64,000 nt of DNA. It comes from Buddleja alternifolia (lineage: Eukaryota; Streptophyta; Magnoliopsida; Lamiales; Scrophulariaceae). The position numbers and the translations under genes are program-made. The notes under the pieces are model-generated. The model was given only the letters and a program-made list of their open reading frames with translations. It had not been told where the DNA came from and made no database searches. This document shows positions 46,640 through 57,249 of this stretch, one piece after another. The stretch spans positions 23,022,195-23,086,194 of the forward strand of contig CM033394.1 in assembly GCA_019426215.1 (NCBI GenBank). The letters run 5' to 3'. Position 1 is the stretch's first letter. Each line of letters starts with the position of its first letter.

Positions 46640-48015
46640 GTATGTAATTGAATCCTAGCGAATATTCTAACGAAAAATACTAAATGTATAAAATTTTATA
46701 AAAATTCGTGTAATTCTAATAAAAAAGTGTAAAAAACACAAAGTTCATATAAATTAAAAACCAATGTAGTTGAATAAGAAAATGTAACAGAAAAAAGCTT
46801 ATATAAAAACGCAAAAAATTACGATGTTCTACTATTGTTACCCATTTTTTAAACAGTCTATTCTAAAGTGAAAAGTAAAGCATCGTTTTAATGTTTTCGG
46901 TCAATTTTATTCAATAGTTCTTTGAATTGTTGTCTCGTCCTTTCATGTTTGAAATTTAGATAGCAATTTACTCTTGTGATTATTGATCTAGAACCAACTT
47001 AAAATGTTCTTTTGGCGCACCGTTAATATGGTGCATATGTTGATTCAGATCTTACTGAGAGGCCCATTTTCCTCCAGTCTTAGCTGTATTTGTCATTATG
47101 ACAATATTATGTGTCTCTGGGCCGTAATCGGACACCAATTTCGTCATTGATTAGTGAAATAGCGATAATTGCTGTGAAAAAAAAAAGTGAAATAGAGATA
47201 ATTTGATTCTAAGACATCAAAATTATAATTTGAAATCGCATACAAGATATTTCGTCATTGATGATATACGCATTAATTTTTAGAGGAAAAAAGAAAACTA
47301 ATTACTAGCAGCAACAGTGAGTGGACATTGGGTAATTCTATATCAGATCGAATTTAATTGTTTGAGTGTAAATTTTATATTAATTTATCCCACACATATA
47401 TGTGTGAAAACTGTACACAATACACCTACTGTGTAAAAGACAAACAATAAGGACCATTGAATTTGGTCTAATATAGATTTTTCCGTGGAGATGGGCCTTA
47501 AATTTTAAGGTAGTTTTTTTTTAGATTTTTAATAATCCTTGTGTCTATCTCTTACATAATAAATTATATTATGTGTCATCTCTATAAACGTGAATCAAAA
47601 AATAAAAAAATATATATATACATATATACACTCGAATCCAGAGGCAATAGATATGTATCCTATAGTATAATAATAATAATGTAGTATTTCATAAACGTTA
47701 TGAAAGTTGCAATTCATTTTACAATCACTATCACGTTATTTTTAATAATTTCAGCATTTTTACAAGAACTAGTACTGTTTATACGTTCAACAAATCAAAA
47801 TAATTTACAACTTTTTACTTGTAAAAGGAACTACGTGACTAACCGTTCATTCTTTGAGTTCTTGACCTCCAAGTTGTGTGTATATATATACAAATATATA
47901 CTCGCAACTTATCTATGAGATTCAAAGTTCCAGATAAATCCTTAGTTGACTTTGCACAAAAGTCAAAATTGACTTTGCTTTCAATCCATTCGTGCAAACT
48001 TAACTTAACTTTAAC
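46640..48015. other. Intergenic region 3' of the protease gene
   Basis: No coding support. Short TA-rich microsatellites at about 47610-47628 and an 'ataataataat' run at 47671. The poly(A) signal region for the minus-strand protease would lie at 47900-48015; 'aagttaagttaag' repeats are there but no clear AATAAA on the minus strand was picked. Confidence 0.4.
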
Positions 48016-49467
48016 TTAACCCTGGTTCAAAGCATCCCACAAATTAGCGCACTTCCGCCTCGCAAATCCGACCCGCTTTAACTCCAAGTCATAAACCACC
48101 TCAAACCCCTGCTGCTGGTAATTCCCCAGCAGCCCCGCCGGCCCCCCCTCAGACTCCGCCTCATCGCCGCCGTCCATCAGCATTACGCAACCCACCTTCC
48201 TTCTCTTCTCTAAAAACTCGTAAAAGTAATTCCTCCGCGGCATCGCCACCCTCGAATTCCCACCAAACTCCAGCACCAACTGCGGTACATTACTAAAAAA
48301 TCCCTCTTCCCCATAGTAACAGGGGCTTAGTCCAGTCGTCTCTTCAACCCCGCTCGCACGGTTGTAGATGGACCCCACCTGTTTGTCAAATTGACTCACT
48401 ACTGAGTTGTAGAATTTCTTCGGCAGCATGGTGAATGTTGTGCCCGAGTCCACCACCATTCCCCCGTTTCCCCTTTCGTCGACCCTCCTTAAACTCTCCG
48501 GCGCTTTAATTCTCCGTTTACCTATCGATACAGCCTCTAATCCAATGCAGTAGAAATACGCGTGCTTGGGATTATCCAGCATCGGCGTGTAGCTGTAATA
48601 AACAGCTGCTGCTTCATCTTCTTCGTTGTTTTTATTCTCTCTCTGATCATCATCATACCGGCCTAGAATGAGTGGACTCGGTCGGCGAGCTCGAGTGGTG
48701 TCGAATGAGTGTGATATTAGACAGTAAGAGAAGTAGTTGCCGATATCCGGCGAAGTCCTGGCTAATTGAGCCGGTAAAGAGAGCGCGCCACGCCCGAACC
48801 CGGCTACGCCAATGGGCTCGCCTAGGGCGCTATGAGCGCAGCCGAAGGTGAATTTTGGCAACGTCAATGAAGGTGTGGACTTGGGGATTGAAAAGGTGTC
48901 TTCGTAAAGCTTGGCGACGAAGCTGCCGTCGCCATAGGCGAAGTAGAAAGGCGGGCAGTGGAAAGAGTTGCATTCGCTAATTTCGATGGATTCGAGGGGA
49001 CATTTAGCGATGGCGCAGAGGTCGGAGGAAGGGAGGGAGGAGTGTACGGCGGAGCAGGCGGAGGATTTGCAGGTGGTGGGGGAGGCGGAGGTGAGGTTGA
49101 GGGGGAGGGGGCCTGGGTTGGGGATGGTGGAGGGGGAATACTTGCCTTCGCACAGAATACATTCGAATGGGTGGCAGGGGAGCCAAACGACGTCGCTGCC
49201 TGTGTCCATGTAGAGGGAGATGGTCTGAGAGCCGATGGAGAAGGAGAGGGTGTAGTCGCTGCCGGGGGAGAGGGGGAGGGAGACTTGGCGGCGGTGACGG
49301 CGGAAGCGGGTGGCGGAGCGGGAGGCGGTGTATTTGAGGAGGTTGTGTGTGGTGTTGAAGTGGAGGGTGGAGAGGGAGTGGGATAAGGGAAGGACCAAAG
49401 CTGAATGAGAGAGAGAAATTTGTAATAGTAAGAAGAAGAAAGTGATGAGGAGAAGAGGGGAAGTCAT
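48016..49467 (-). CDS. Secreted pepsin-like aspartyl protease, At4g16563-like
   Basis: A 483-aa intronless ORF. Residues 1-24 form a hydrophobic signal peptide (LLLITFFFLLLQ), so the product should enter the secretory pathway. A short basic prosegment (residues 48-61) is followed by two catalytic motifs of family A1: DTGSDVVWLPC (Asp88) and DSGTTFTML (Asp340). The flap YGDGS has Tyr178. A Cys-rich insert (residues 98-171), typical of plant atypical/nucellin-like aspartyl proteases, follows the first motif, and the C-terminus has 'GLLGNYQQQGFEVVYD' as in the family. An acidic low-complexity insert lies at 271-288. Length is normal. All key residues are present, so it is probably functional. 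The GC content is far above that of its flanks. The substrate is unknown. Family placement is by recall of motifs. Confidence 0.92.
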   Translation of the reverse strand: MTSPLLLITFFFLLLQISLSHSALVLPLSHSLSTLHFNTTHNLLKYTASRSATRFRRHRRQVSLPLSPGSDYTLSFSIGSQTISLYMDTGSDVVWLPCHPFECILCEGKYSPSTIPNPGPLPLNLTSASPTTCKSSACSAVHSSLPSSDLCAIAKCPLESIEISECNSFHCPPFYFAYGDGSFVAKLYEDTFSIPKSTPSLTLPKFTFGCAHSALGEPIGVAGFGRGALSLPAQLARTSPDIGNYFSYCLISHSFDTTRARRPSPLILGRYDDDQRENKNNEEDEAAAVYYSYTPMLDNPKHAYFYCIGLEAVSIGKRRIKAPESLRRVDERGNGGMVVDSGTTFTMLPKKFYNSVVSQFDKQVGSIYNRASGVEETTGLSPCYYGEEGFFSNVPQLVLEFGGNSRVAMPRRNYFYEFLEKRRKVGCVMLMDGGDEAESEGGPAGLLGNYQQQGFEVVYDLELKRVGFARRKCANLWDALNQG

Positions 49468-49522
49468 TGTTGAAAAACAGAGCGAGTGGTCTTTGGATGG
49501 AACAGAGTATTTGCTTATATTA

Positions 49523-49557
<35 letters not shown>

Positions 49558-49640
49558 AACTGTTGTGTTGTGTGTTGTGTAAACTTACAAAAAGGTTGAG
49601 AGAAATTGAGTGGTTTGTGAGAGAGGTATAAAATGGGGAA
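49468..49640 (-). promoter_or_regulatory. Protease 5' UTR/promoter with (AT)n tract
   Basis: Upstream on the minus strand are a short leader, an 'atataagcaaatac' TATA-like site (about 49519-49506) and an alternating AT tract at 49527-49553. The plus-strand 'tataaaatgggg' at 49627 reads the other way and leads to no gene. Confidence 0.45.
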
Positions 49641-49659
49641 CGGAGAAGAGGACCAAGTT

Positions 49660-50518
49660 TCTGGTAGGATGCTTTCGGAAACCCAAAATGCTCGTATGGA
49701 TTTGGTGTTTTATAATATTGAATGGCGTCGTTTAACTCATGTAATATGTAATGTACATTGCAGTGGAAGTTCTCTTTAACGAAATCATTACATGTATAAT
49801 AGTATCAATAATTTATACCAATTAACAGATAAGCATTAATAAATCACCCATGATGGGACTTATCAACTAATATAAAATTAGACATACACCCACCTTTACT
49901 GTGATTTGAGTTCAAGATTGACACTTAATAAGCGAAATAGGTAAAATAAATTGAACGAAAAATAAAGCCTTTAGAATGACATATAATTTTAGATTGAAAA
50001 CATCAAGTTGGACTGTACTCAAAATTTATATTGGTGATAATATGATAATATCTTCTACTACATCTAGTGGGATAAAAAGTAAAATTTAAGTTTAACTAAA
50101 CGAAACTGCCTTGTGCCTACGCTAATAATAATATATTGACTTAATGACAAGATTACGGTTCCCATACTCTACAAATTTTGGGCGCTACTCTCACTTGTAT
50201 TTGACTATTTTTCTATTTTTAAAACAGAAGAAAAGCACCTTCAGATGTATATTGGGTGCAATATTAATAATATACAAGCAAAATAGCCAGATTCGGATAC
50301 CCACATGACATGAATAACTAACATTTACCCTTGTTAGCAATTTCAATTAAATATGACATAATTTGACCAAATTGAACAGAATATAACTTATTCCCCCCGC
50401 TTTCAACTTCGTCATACTCGCAATCTTATGTGTGGTGAGTGGGTTGGGGAGGGGAACGAATTTTAGCTTTACTGGCGAAATTTTAAGTTCTACTCCCACA
50501 TACATGTTGATTTTTATA
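49660..50518. other. Intergenic, no gene seen
   Basis: AT-rich unique-looking DNA between the protease promoter and the TRIM-like element. No ORF, tandem array or paired inverted repeat was found. Confidence 0.5.
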
Positions 50519-50523
50519 CATTT

Positions 50524-51739
50524 TGTTAAGAGATATATTTGTATTAGGTTATTTCCTTATGTTAGGAGTGTTAAATATATTAAATATCTTTGTATAAATT
50601 TATGATATCTTTCTATCTTTTCCATGTTTATCGTTTTTCTTATTTATAGTGTTAGGGTTTCTTGTCTCTTGTAACTCTATATAAATATTCCATCATCAAT
50701 AATATTATTTACGGGGTTTTCTCTAATCTAACATGGTATCGAGCTAAAGGGTTTTTTCTCTCAATCCTCACGATCCATCGCTTCCGCCAGCTTCTACCAT
50801 CGCCGTCCCCGTCCGGCTCTCTAAATTTTTTTTTTGATTTGTTCTTTCCTCCCTAACCGAAGCTACTGTCGCCGCCGTTGTCACCATGGCCGATGCTTTT
50901 TCTTCTGTTCTACCACCATCTCTCTCTTCTTTTATCATCTCCCCTTTCTGATTTTTTTTTTCAATCTAAAATTAGGTTCTGAGTAAATCTATGCTCTCAT
51001 AGTCCGAATCTAAGTTTCTGAAAGTCTGAAGCAAATTCCTAACGTCTTTCTCAGTAAAAGGCTCCACCCACTTTTCAAGTTCCAGTAGCCTTATCATCTG
51101 TTGCACAGAAATTCTAGCAAAGATGAGTATTTAGTTTTTCCCCTCAATGGGCTATTCTCCATTGCCGCAGGCGGTCCCAATTCCGTTGTCTTTGGTGGCA
51201 ACCAAGTTTTCGTCGCAGCTGCCCCTTCTCTTTTCCAGGGTTGGAATACTTGCCGGAGGCTTTTCCAATCAAGGTTCTTCATGTGATGTCTTCGTCTCTT
51301 TAGAAGTACAAGTATACATATTTTAATTTTATTTTCCGGGCGAAATTACTGCACCTTGAGAAGCATCTTCGTCGAAATTATTCTCTTCCTTATTTACCTT
51401 GTTGGTGGTACATGCCATGAAAACCCTCATGGTTCTGGTTCTCCACAAAAGGATTCCCGTCCCAGCTCTTCTTGTTTTTTTCGTTCCAGTCTCAATGTTC
51501 GTGAACCTACCGTTTCGACTGCGGGGGAGTGTTAAGAGATATATTTGTATTAGGTTATTTCCTTATGTTAGGAGTGTTAAATATATTAAATATCTTTGTA
51601 TAGATTTAGGATATCTTTCTATCTTTTCCATGTTTATCGTTTTCCTTATTTATAGTGTTAGGGTTTCTTGTCTCTTGTAACTCTATATAAATATTTCATC
51701 ATCAATATTATTATTTACGGGGTTTTCTCTAATCTAACA
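50524..51739 (+). mobile_element. TRIM-like non-autonomous Copia element (1216 bp)
   Basis: Two 210-bp LTRs (50524-50733 and 51530-51739) start TGTTAAGAG and end CTAACA, differing at only five positions by my reading. A primer-binding-like TGGTATCGAGC follows the first LTR directly (50734), a polypurine tract (tgcgggggag) precedes the second, and CATTT flanks the element on both sides (50519-50523, 51740-51744). The ~800-bp interior has no retroelement ORF; a short 'atggccgatgcttttt' start at 50886 may be a gag remnant. LTR similarity makes it one of the youngest insertions here. Confidence 0.92.
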
Positions 51740-51744
51740 CATTT

Positions 51745-51908
51745 CATAATAATTGTTGTTAGCTGATTGTAATATTTATTAGTTGATTATAAAATGTTAC
51801 TATTCGATATTCACGACATGCATCCACTAAAAAAGAACAATTGGGTGGGGGAGGGGTGAAATTTGACTCACACCTTGGGATATTATGCCGCGCCTTTATC
51901 TTTTATGA
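51745..51908. other. Short spacer between TRIM-like and gypsy elements
   Basis: AT-rich, no feature. It is the target of both neighbouring insertions. Confidence 0.4.
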
Positions 51909-52331
51909 TGATGATGGTAAAAATCGTCAGACAGTGATTGTCACGTGATTGACCACGTGGGCTAAGAAAACCGATCCAACTCACGACAAACTAGATTAAA
52001 TATATATTATGTTATAGACTGCACTCGGTTACTTCGAGCTGCCTACGTACCCAAGCAGTGTGGGATCAAGTCAGTTCGTAGTTCTTTTGTGGGGTTACTC
52101 TCAATAGCCAATGGATTTTTACTGGGGGAGTAGATAATGAGCTCTTCCCAGGTATTTATAGGGAGCTGGTAATGGGCTACAGGCCATGGGCCTAATTTAA
52201 TTAATAACCCATCAGGCTTAATGATCATTGATCTTATTGTCTTTTGGGCTAACAATATAACCCAATTATCTTTGGTGAGTATTTCGCCCTTTTTGGGCTC
52301 GTATGGCGGGTTATCCACGAATCCCAACCTG

Positions 52332-52610
52332 CAAATATACTACTTAGTGAAAAAATAACTAAGTGATTAAGTCATAACTTTCTCCCAAGTCAAAACTCTC
52401 CAACCTCTCTTTTTCTCTCTAGCCGTCTTCCCAAGATAAAAAGAAGAAGATTTTTGCTTTTGATTCCGGCATGGCAATGTAGAGCCAGCGACGAATTTGC
52501 TATTCAAGAAGGGATTGCAAAGCTGGTTCAGAATTCAACATACGCGAAGAACGAAAATTGGCTTCGAAACCCAATTTAAATATGTGGAACAGAGATGAGC
52601 CACTTGGGAT
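52332..52610. other. Unassigned segment inside the deleted gypsy element
   Basis: Lies where the end of pol and the polypurine tract should be. It contains 'ctctctttttctctctagccgtc' style leader-like sequence but nothing I recognise. Confidence 0.3.
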
Positions 52611-53507
52611 TTAAATATTTTGTCTTCTGCTGCATTTTTGTTTTATGCAATTTTTTCCAACAGACTCTGCTAATATTGCTGAGCATAAGGGACTTCTCTT
52701 CGATGGAGCTACAACCAGTGGCACCAGTTGCATGTCCTCATATCGCCCGTATTTCTCTGGACTTCTATCACGGCGAGGTTCACGCCTTCTCCGGCCTTCA
52801 TGCCTTGACAAGGCCTCCTTGGGGGTCATTGAGACTTGACCTTGGCATGGACACCTAGGAGGCGTTGGCCTTCTATATCTAACTCTCGGCGGTCTCTCAG
52901 GGGGTGAGGCCACACTATTCTCTTCTTCTCTCGCAACCCCATTTATCGGGGAGTCGGATCGCTTTGATCCAATCCCGCTGGGACCTCAGCGGGGGGATTA
53001 GCCTAGCGCTCCTCGGTGATGGAGACTTTTCTCACGAGGCTCCGGGCTCCGTCGAACAGACGGAGGGGGTGGATCTTGTAACCCCTGTTTGCGAGGATGG
53101 GGAGCTTCCAGATGACTTCTCTCATGGGGACCTTGCCCCCTACTAGCTGCTGGACGCGGTGGTGCCCGTGAAGGATGTGGCCGAGCGCATTGCTGAACCG
53201 CCCTTGCAACTGCCCTCACGGAGGCATCTTCTACTAGAGCAAATAATGTCTCTTGGGTGACCTCGAACACCTTGGAAACAGGGGGTGGGATCACCGCTGA
53301 TACTATTGGTGATGCATTTTGCTCACTGATCGGAGGTGTTACTTCCGGACCTCAGCCGTCAGTTGGACCATTGCAGGGATTTTCTTCTCCCACTGGGTGG
53401 TTGGGCCGATCCTCAGGCACGGGGTTAGGAAGTTCCTCAATAGTAGCTGGCTGGTATTGGCTGGCCATTCTATCTCCGGTATTACGAGCTTGTGACCTAG
53501 TTTGCAT
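52611..53507 (-). pseudogene. Gypsy gag N-terminal region (frameshifted)
   Basis: Begins with 'MQTRSQARNTGDRM' about 40 bases after the primer binding site; the same start is seen in the plus-strand relative at 60220. Frames change several times. Later parts show an Arg/Pro-rich segment and 'MTPKEALSRHEGRRRR', matching 'MTPEEALPRREGRRRQ' of the other copy, and 'YEDMQLV'. It stops at about 52611 before the capsid core that the other copy retains. Inactive. Confidence 0.7.
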
Positions 53508-53855
53508 ACTCAGTGCCTGAAGCGTTGTTCCCACAGACGGCGCCAATCTGATGATGGTAAAAATCGTCAGACAGTGATTGTCATGTGATTGACCATGTGG
53601 GGGTAAGGGAACCAATCCAACTCACGACAAACTAGATTAAATATATATTAAGTTATAGACTGCACTTGGTTACTTCGAACTGCCTACGTACCCAAGCAGT
53701 GTGGGATGAAGTCAATTCGTAGTTCTTTTGTGGGGTTACTCTCAATAGCTAGTGGATTTTTAATGGGGGAGTAGATAATGAACTCCTCCCAGCTTCTCCC
53801 TGGTATTTATAGGGAGCTGGTAGTGGGCTACAAGCCATGGACCTAATTTAATTAA

Positions 53856-54559
53856 GGGTAAATTACACCTAACCCCCCTGTGATCGACCTTATTATCACT
53901 CCACCCCTCTGTGATAAAAAAAATATCATGTTAGCCCCCTGTGAAACAATTAAAGAAGCAATTTGACTCCCTACGTGCCTCACTCGCCTGTCATGAGACT
54001 GGTTATCCGATTTTTATCAATAAAAGACTATTTTACCCCTAATCTTACAACCGTCGGATCTGATCTACTAAGATCAACGGTTCATATTAAATATCTTAAT
54101 TTTTATATAAATGTACATTGTTTTACTACTTTTAATATTTTGAAATTATCAAATATATTTAAATATATATATTAATATTATATAGATATATATAAGTGTG
54201 TGTGTATATATATATACACACACACCTGCAAATACAAACCACCACCACCGTTCCTACGTCGCCGCCGCCGTACTTCGCCACCGCCACCGCTGCCGCCGCT
54301 GTATTAATATTATATATATGTTTGTGTGTGTATATATATAGATACACCCCTGCAAATACAAACCCACCACCACCGTTCCTACGCCGCCGCTGCCGCCGTA
54401 CTTTGCCTTCGCCGCCTCCGCCGTCGCTGTATTAATATTATATATTTATATGAGTAAGTGTATATATATATATACACCCTTGCAAATACAAACCCACCAC
54501 CTCCGTTCCTAAGCCGCCGCTGCCGCCGCCGTACTTCGCCGCCGCCGCTGTATTAATAT

Positions 54560-54594
<35 letters not shown>

Positions 54595-55114
54595 ATATAT
54601 ATATACCTCTGCAAATACAAATATAAGTGCGTGTATTATATATATATAAGTGAGTGTGTGAGTGTGTGTGTGTGTATATATATATATACCTGCAAATACA
54701 CCTGCGTGTGGTGGTGGCGGAACGAAGGGGGTGTGGTGGTGGCGGTGAGCTTCGGCGGTTGTGGTGAAGGTGGGAAGGTGGTGGCTATGGTGTTAGGTGT
54801 TAGTGTTGGAAGAAGATGAAGATGGTGTTAGGTGTTACGATTAGGGTTTTAATTTTGGGGAAGAAGATGAAGATGGAAAAATAAATAAAAAAGAAATTAA
54901 TTAAAGAAATAAAAATGAAAAAATAAGATTGTGTAAATATTTTAAAAGGACAAGGGTATTTTAGTCATTGTATAAAAAATTTTAATCAAAAATATGGGAG
55001 GGTGGCAGTAAACAAATTTTAAAAATTACAAGGGGGTTTTTAGTTAATTTTTTTATCACAGAGGGGTAGAGTGATAATAAGGTCGATCACAGGGTGGTTG
55101 GATGTAATTTACCC
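53856..55114. mobile_element. Mutator-like TIR element (1259 bp) nested in LTR
   Basis: Left end GGGTAAATTACACC and right end GGATGTAATTTACCC are inverted repeats that match for about 68 bp, including 'ctgtgatcgaccttatta'. ATTTAATTAA lies on both sides (53846-53855, 55115-55124), and the uninterrupted 3' LTR shows only one copy of that site, proving insertion. A 9-10 bp duplication and GGG ends suit the Mutator superfamily. It has no transposase; the interior is a minisatellite plus a GGT/GGC-rich stretch (54705-54790). Confidence 0.9.
54172..54700. repeat. Minisatellite of ~120-130 bp units with codon-like CCG runs
   Basis: Units start 'gtattaatattatata' and carry a TG/TA microsatellite, 'cctgcaaatacaaa', then 'ccaccaccaccgttccta' and a CCG-repeat tract: about 54172-54302, 54303-54431, 54432-54552, then shortened units 54553-54640 and 54641-54710 that lack the CCG tract. 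Unit lengths differ mainly by microsatellite length. Confidence 0.88.
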
Positions 55115-55755
55115 ATTTAATTAATAACCCATCAGACAAAATGATCATTTCTTTTGGGCTAACAATATAACCCAATTGTCTTTGATGAGTATTCCGCCCT
55201 TTTTGGACTCGTATGGCGGGTTATCCACGGATCCCAACCTGCGGGTGGCGACCCGACCCGTCTTGGGGACACGAAAAATTACCATAATGCCCTTAGGTAT
55301 TTTTCGGTGCACATCACATGCTAATGGAATAAAAAAATTTAACATAAGAGAACAAGAAAAAAGGAAAAATTTATGTTAGATCGAAACCAATGATCCTAGT
55401 GACTATGTCTCTCTCACACAGTATATGCAATCCCCACACACAACTACATAAAAGATACATGATATACACTCAAATTATTGAATTCAATCTTACATAAAAT
55501 TACCTCAGAAAAAGGATTGCATTTATGATTAGGGGTTGGCGATGGAAGATGTAAGCAAGTACGTATATTCAATGAAGTGCAATTTATTTCCAAAACTATC
55601 TGGACAGGTAATGACTCAGGCTAACAGAGCACTAACACTTGTTTGTTGTAATTGATGCTAGCAAGTAATAGCTAAAGTCAAACTCTAAAAAAAAAAAAAA
55701 AAAAAAAAACTTTCAAGACAAAATCACCTTTTACTCCATGAATTTTTTATTTTAG

Positions 55756-56523
55756 AGAAAATAGCAGATACCCCCAAACTATTAGGTGATGTGCATTTTG
55801 CCCCCCAAATTATTAAAAGTTACAGTTAACACCCTAAACCATCATATATGTGCATTTTGCCCCATCGATCAGCTTCGAGCAGCACACAGGAGGCAAAGTG
55901 CTACAAACCACATAGGTGAGGGAGCAAAGCGCACATCACCAAATTTTTTTATTTTTTAAAATTCTTACTAATTTTTTTATTTTTTAAATTTTTTATTTTT
56001 ATACTTTTCTTCATTTTCATGTTTCCGAATTTTTGAATTATCTTTTTTGTTTTTAGAAAATTATGAATATTTGAATTTATACTTCTTTTCATTGTTTTCT
56101 TATTTATTTTCATGTTTTATTTTTCTTATTTTCATATTTGATAATTATTTATTTCAAACCTAGAAATAATATTTCAAGAAAAATTCAAATAAATCCCAAT
56201 ATGCGTGATTTAAATTGAATGATGAATGGGTAAATTTTTTTCCGAAGCTGACCGAACGGGGTTAAGTTAATATTAAAAATATTTGAATTTAAGAAAAAGA
56301 AGAAAAAATAGCAGATACCCCCCAGTCTATGAGGTGATGTGCGCTTTGCCCCCTCACCTATGCGGTTTGTAGCACTTTGCCCCCTGTGTGCTGCCCGAAG
56401 CTGACCGAGGGGGCAAAGTGCACATATATGATAGTTTAGGGTGTTGAGTGCAACTTTTAATAGTTTGGAGGGCAAAGTGCACATCACCTTATAGTTTGGG
56501 GGGGGGGTATCTGCTATTTTCTT
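55756..56523. mobile_element. Two MITE copies in inverted arrangement
   Basis: 56303-56523 is a ~220-bp unit with ~50-bp terminal inverted repeats (AAATAGCAGATACCCCCC against GGGGGGTATCTGCTATTT). 55756-55940 is a second copy in opposite orientation lacking its right terminus. About 360 bp of AT-rich DNA separates them. The whole can fold back on itself for about 185 bp. Long G and C runs occur at the termini. Confidence 0.8.
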
Positions 56524-56744
56524 TTCTTTTTTAATCCGATGCATGCACTGAAATTATTTTCAATTTGAAGAAATTATATTCTTAGCTACACCCCGATTTG
56601 TACATCTCCGTGGTGAACTACACTGCTTCAATCAACACAATTCCAATGGAAAATGTTTTTCTGAAGAAACAATTATATTATCGTATTATATTTATTATAT
56701 GAAAATGTCTAAGACAAATAAGCAACATCAATAAATTTTATTAC

Positions 56745-56835
56745 AAACTATTATATAGATAAATAAAGCAATTCAGATACATGAGATTCGAACCCATCAC
56801 TTCTTGGCTATTAGACCTTCGTCGACCAACTGAAT
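56745..56835 (-). mobile_element. Possible SINE head (tRNA-like)
   Basis: On the minus strand 'tgattcagttggtcgacg' (A-box-like, about 56841-56824) is followed by 'gggttcgaatctcatg' (B-box-like, about 56795-56780). The spacing is close to tRNA-derived SINEs. No intact cloverleaf, poly(A) end or target duplication was found, so a decayed SINE is more likely than a tRNA gene. Confidence 0.4.
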
Positions 56836-57249
56836 CAAAGGTCATTGGTAAATGGTTTGAGAATGCAATAAAACGTGGAATAGACCCCTTCGCATACTTG
56901 AATAATTGTTAAGCACCCAATAAATGAACGAAATAGAGATTGGAGGAAATTATGAAAAAGGGATTGGAGAAGATAAAGGAATTATGTAAAGACAAATAGA
57001 TGACAGCTGGTGTGTTGGGCAATGGGAAGAATATATATATATATCTCAAATTGAAGTTCAGTTGAGCGCATAAGGAAAATGAATAAAGTGGATATCGTAC
57101 ATTTGGTTTTGTAGCAATTATATTACTCATCCCCATCACTTGCCAGCTACTCCAATAAGGACGTCTATGCCGACGCGTGGCACCTGTCTTATTTTGAGGT
57201 ATGACTTTGGAGAGTGATATGTATAAGTGATATAACTTTAGCTAATATG

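Larger units (their letters stand above)
51909..55316 (-). mobile_element. Gypsy element, minus strand, internally deleted
   Basis: Minus strand order: 5' LTR (55316-53549, interrupted by a TIR element), primer-binding-like TTGGCGCCGTCTGTGGG (53546-53530), gag remnants (53507 to about 52611), then a truncated 3' LTR (52331-51909). Both LTRs share 'tgatgatggtaaaaatcg', 'acgtacccaagcagtg' and 'gggttatccacg'. The LTR at left lacks its 5' end and polypurine tract, and 52332-52610 is not recognisable. The same family occurs on the plus strand at 59651-62640. No pol is present. Confidence 0.8.
53549..55316 (-). mobile_element. 5' LTR of minus-strand gypsy, split by a TIR element
   Basis: Without the 1259-bp insertion and its 10-bp duplication the LTR is about 499 bp, close to the 528-bp LTR at 59651-60178. 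Minus-strand start TGATGTGCACCG (55316), end CATCATCA (53549). Confidence 0.8.

Noticed and set aside
48958..49386. Gly-rich 142-aa open frame opposite the protease gene
   Set aside because: It is the antisense shadow of GC-rich coding sequence; the protease on the minus strand has full domain support.
54172..54710. CRISPR-like repeated units
   Set aside because: Units are tandem and 120-130 bp without unique spacers, in a plant TIR element.
54159..54819. Several short open frames rich in Tyr/Ile and Pro or Ala in the minisatellite
   Set aside because: They arise from translating TA/TG and CCG repeats; no start context, no conserved domain.
56780..56841. Functional tRNA gene
   Set aside because: No complete acceptor stem or cloverleaf; only box-like elements remain.
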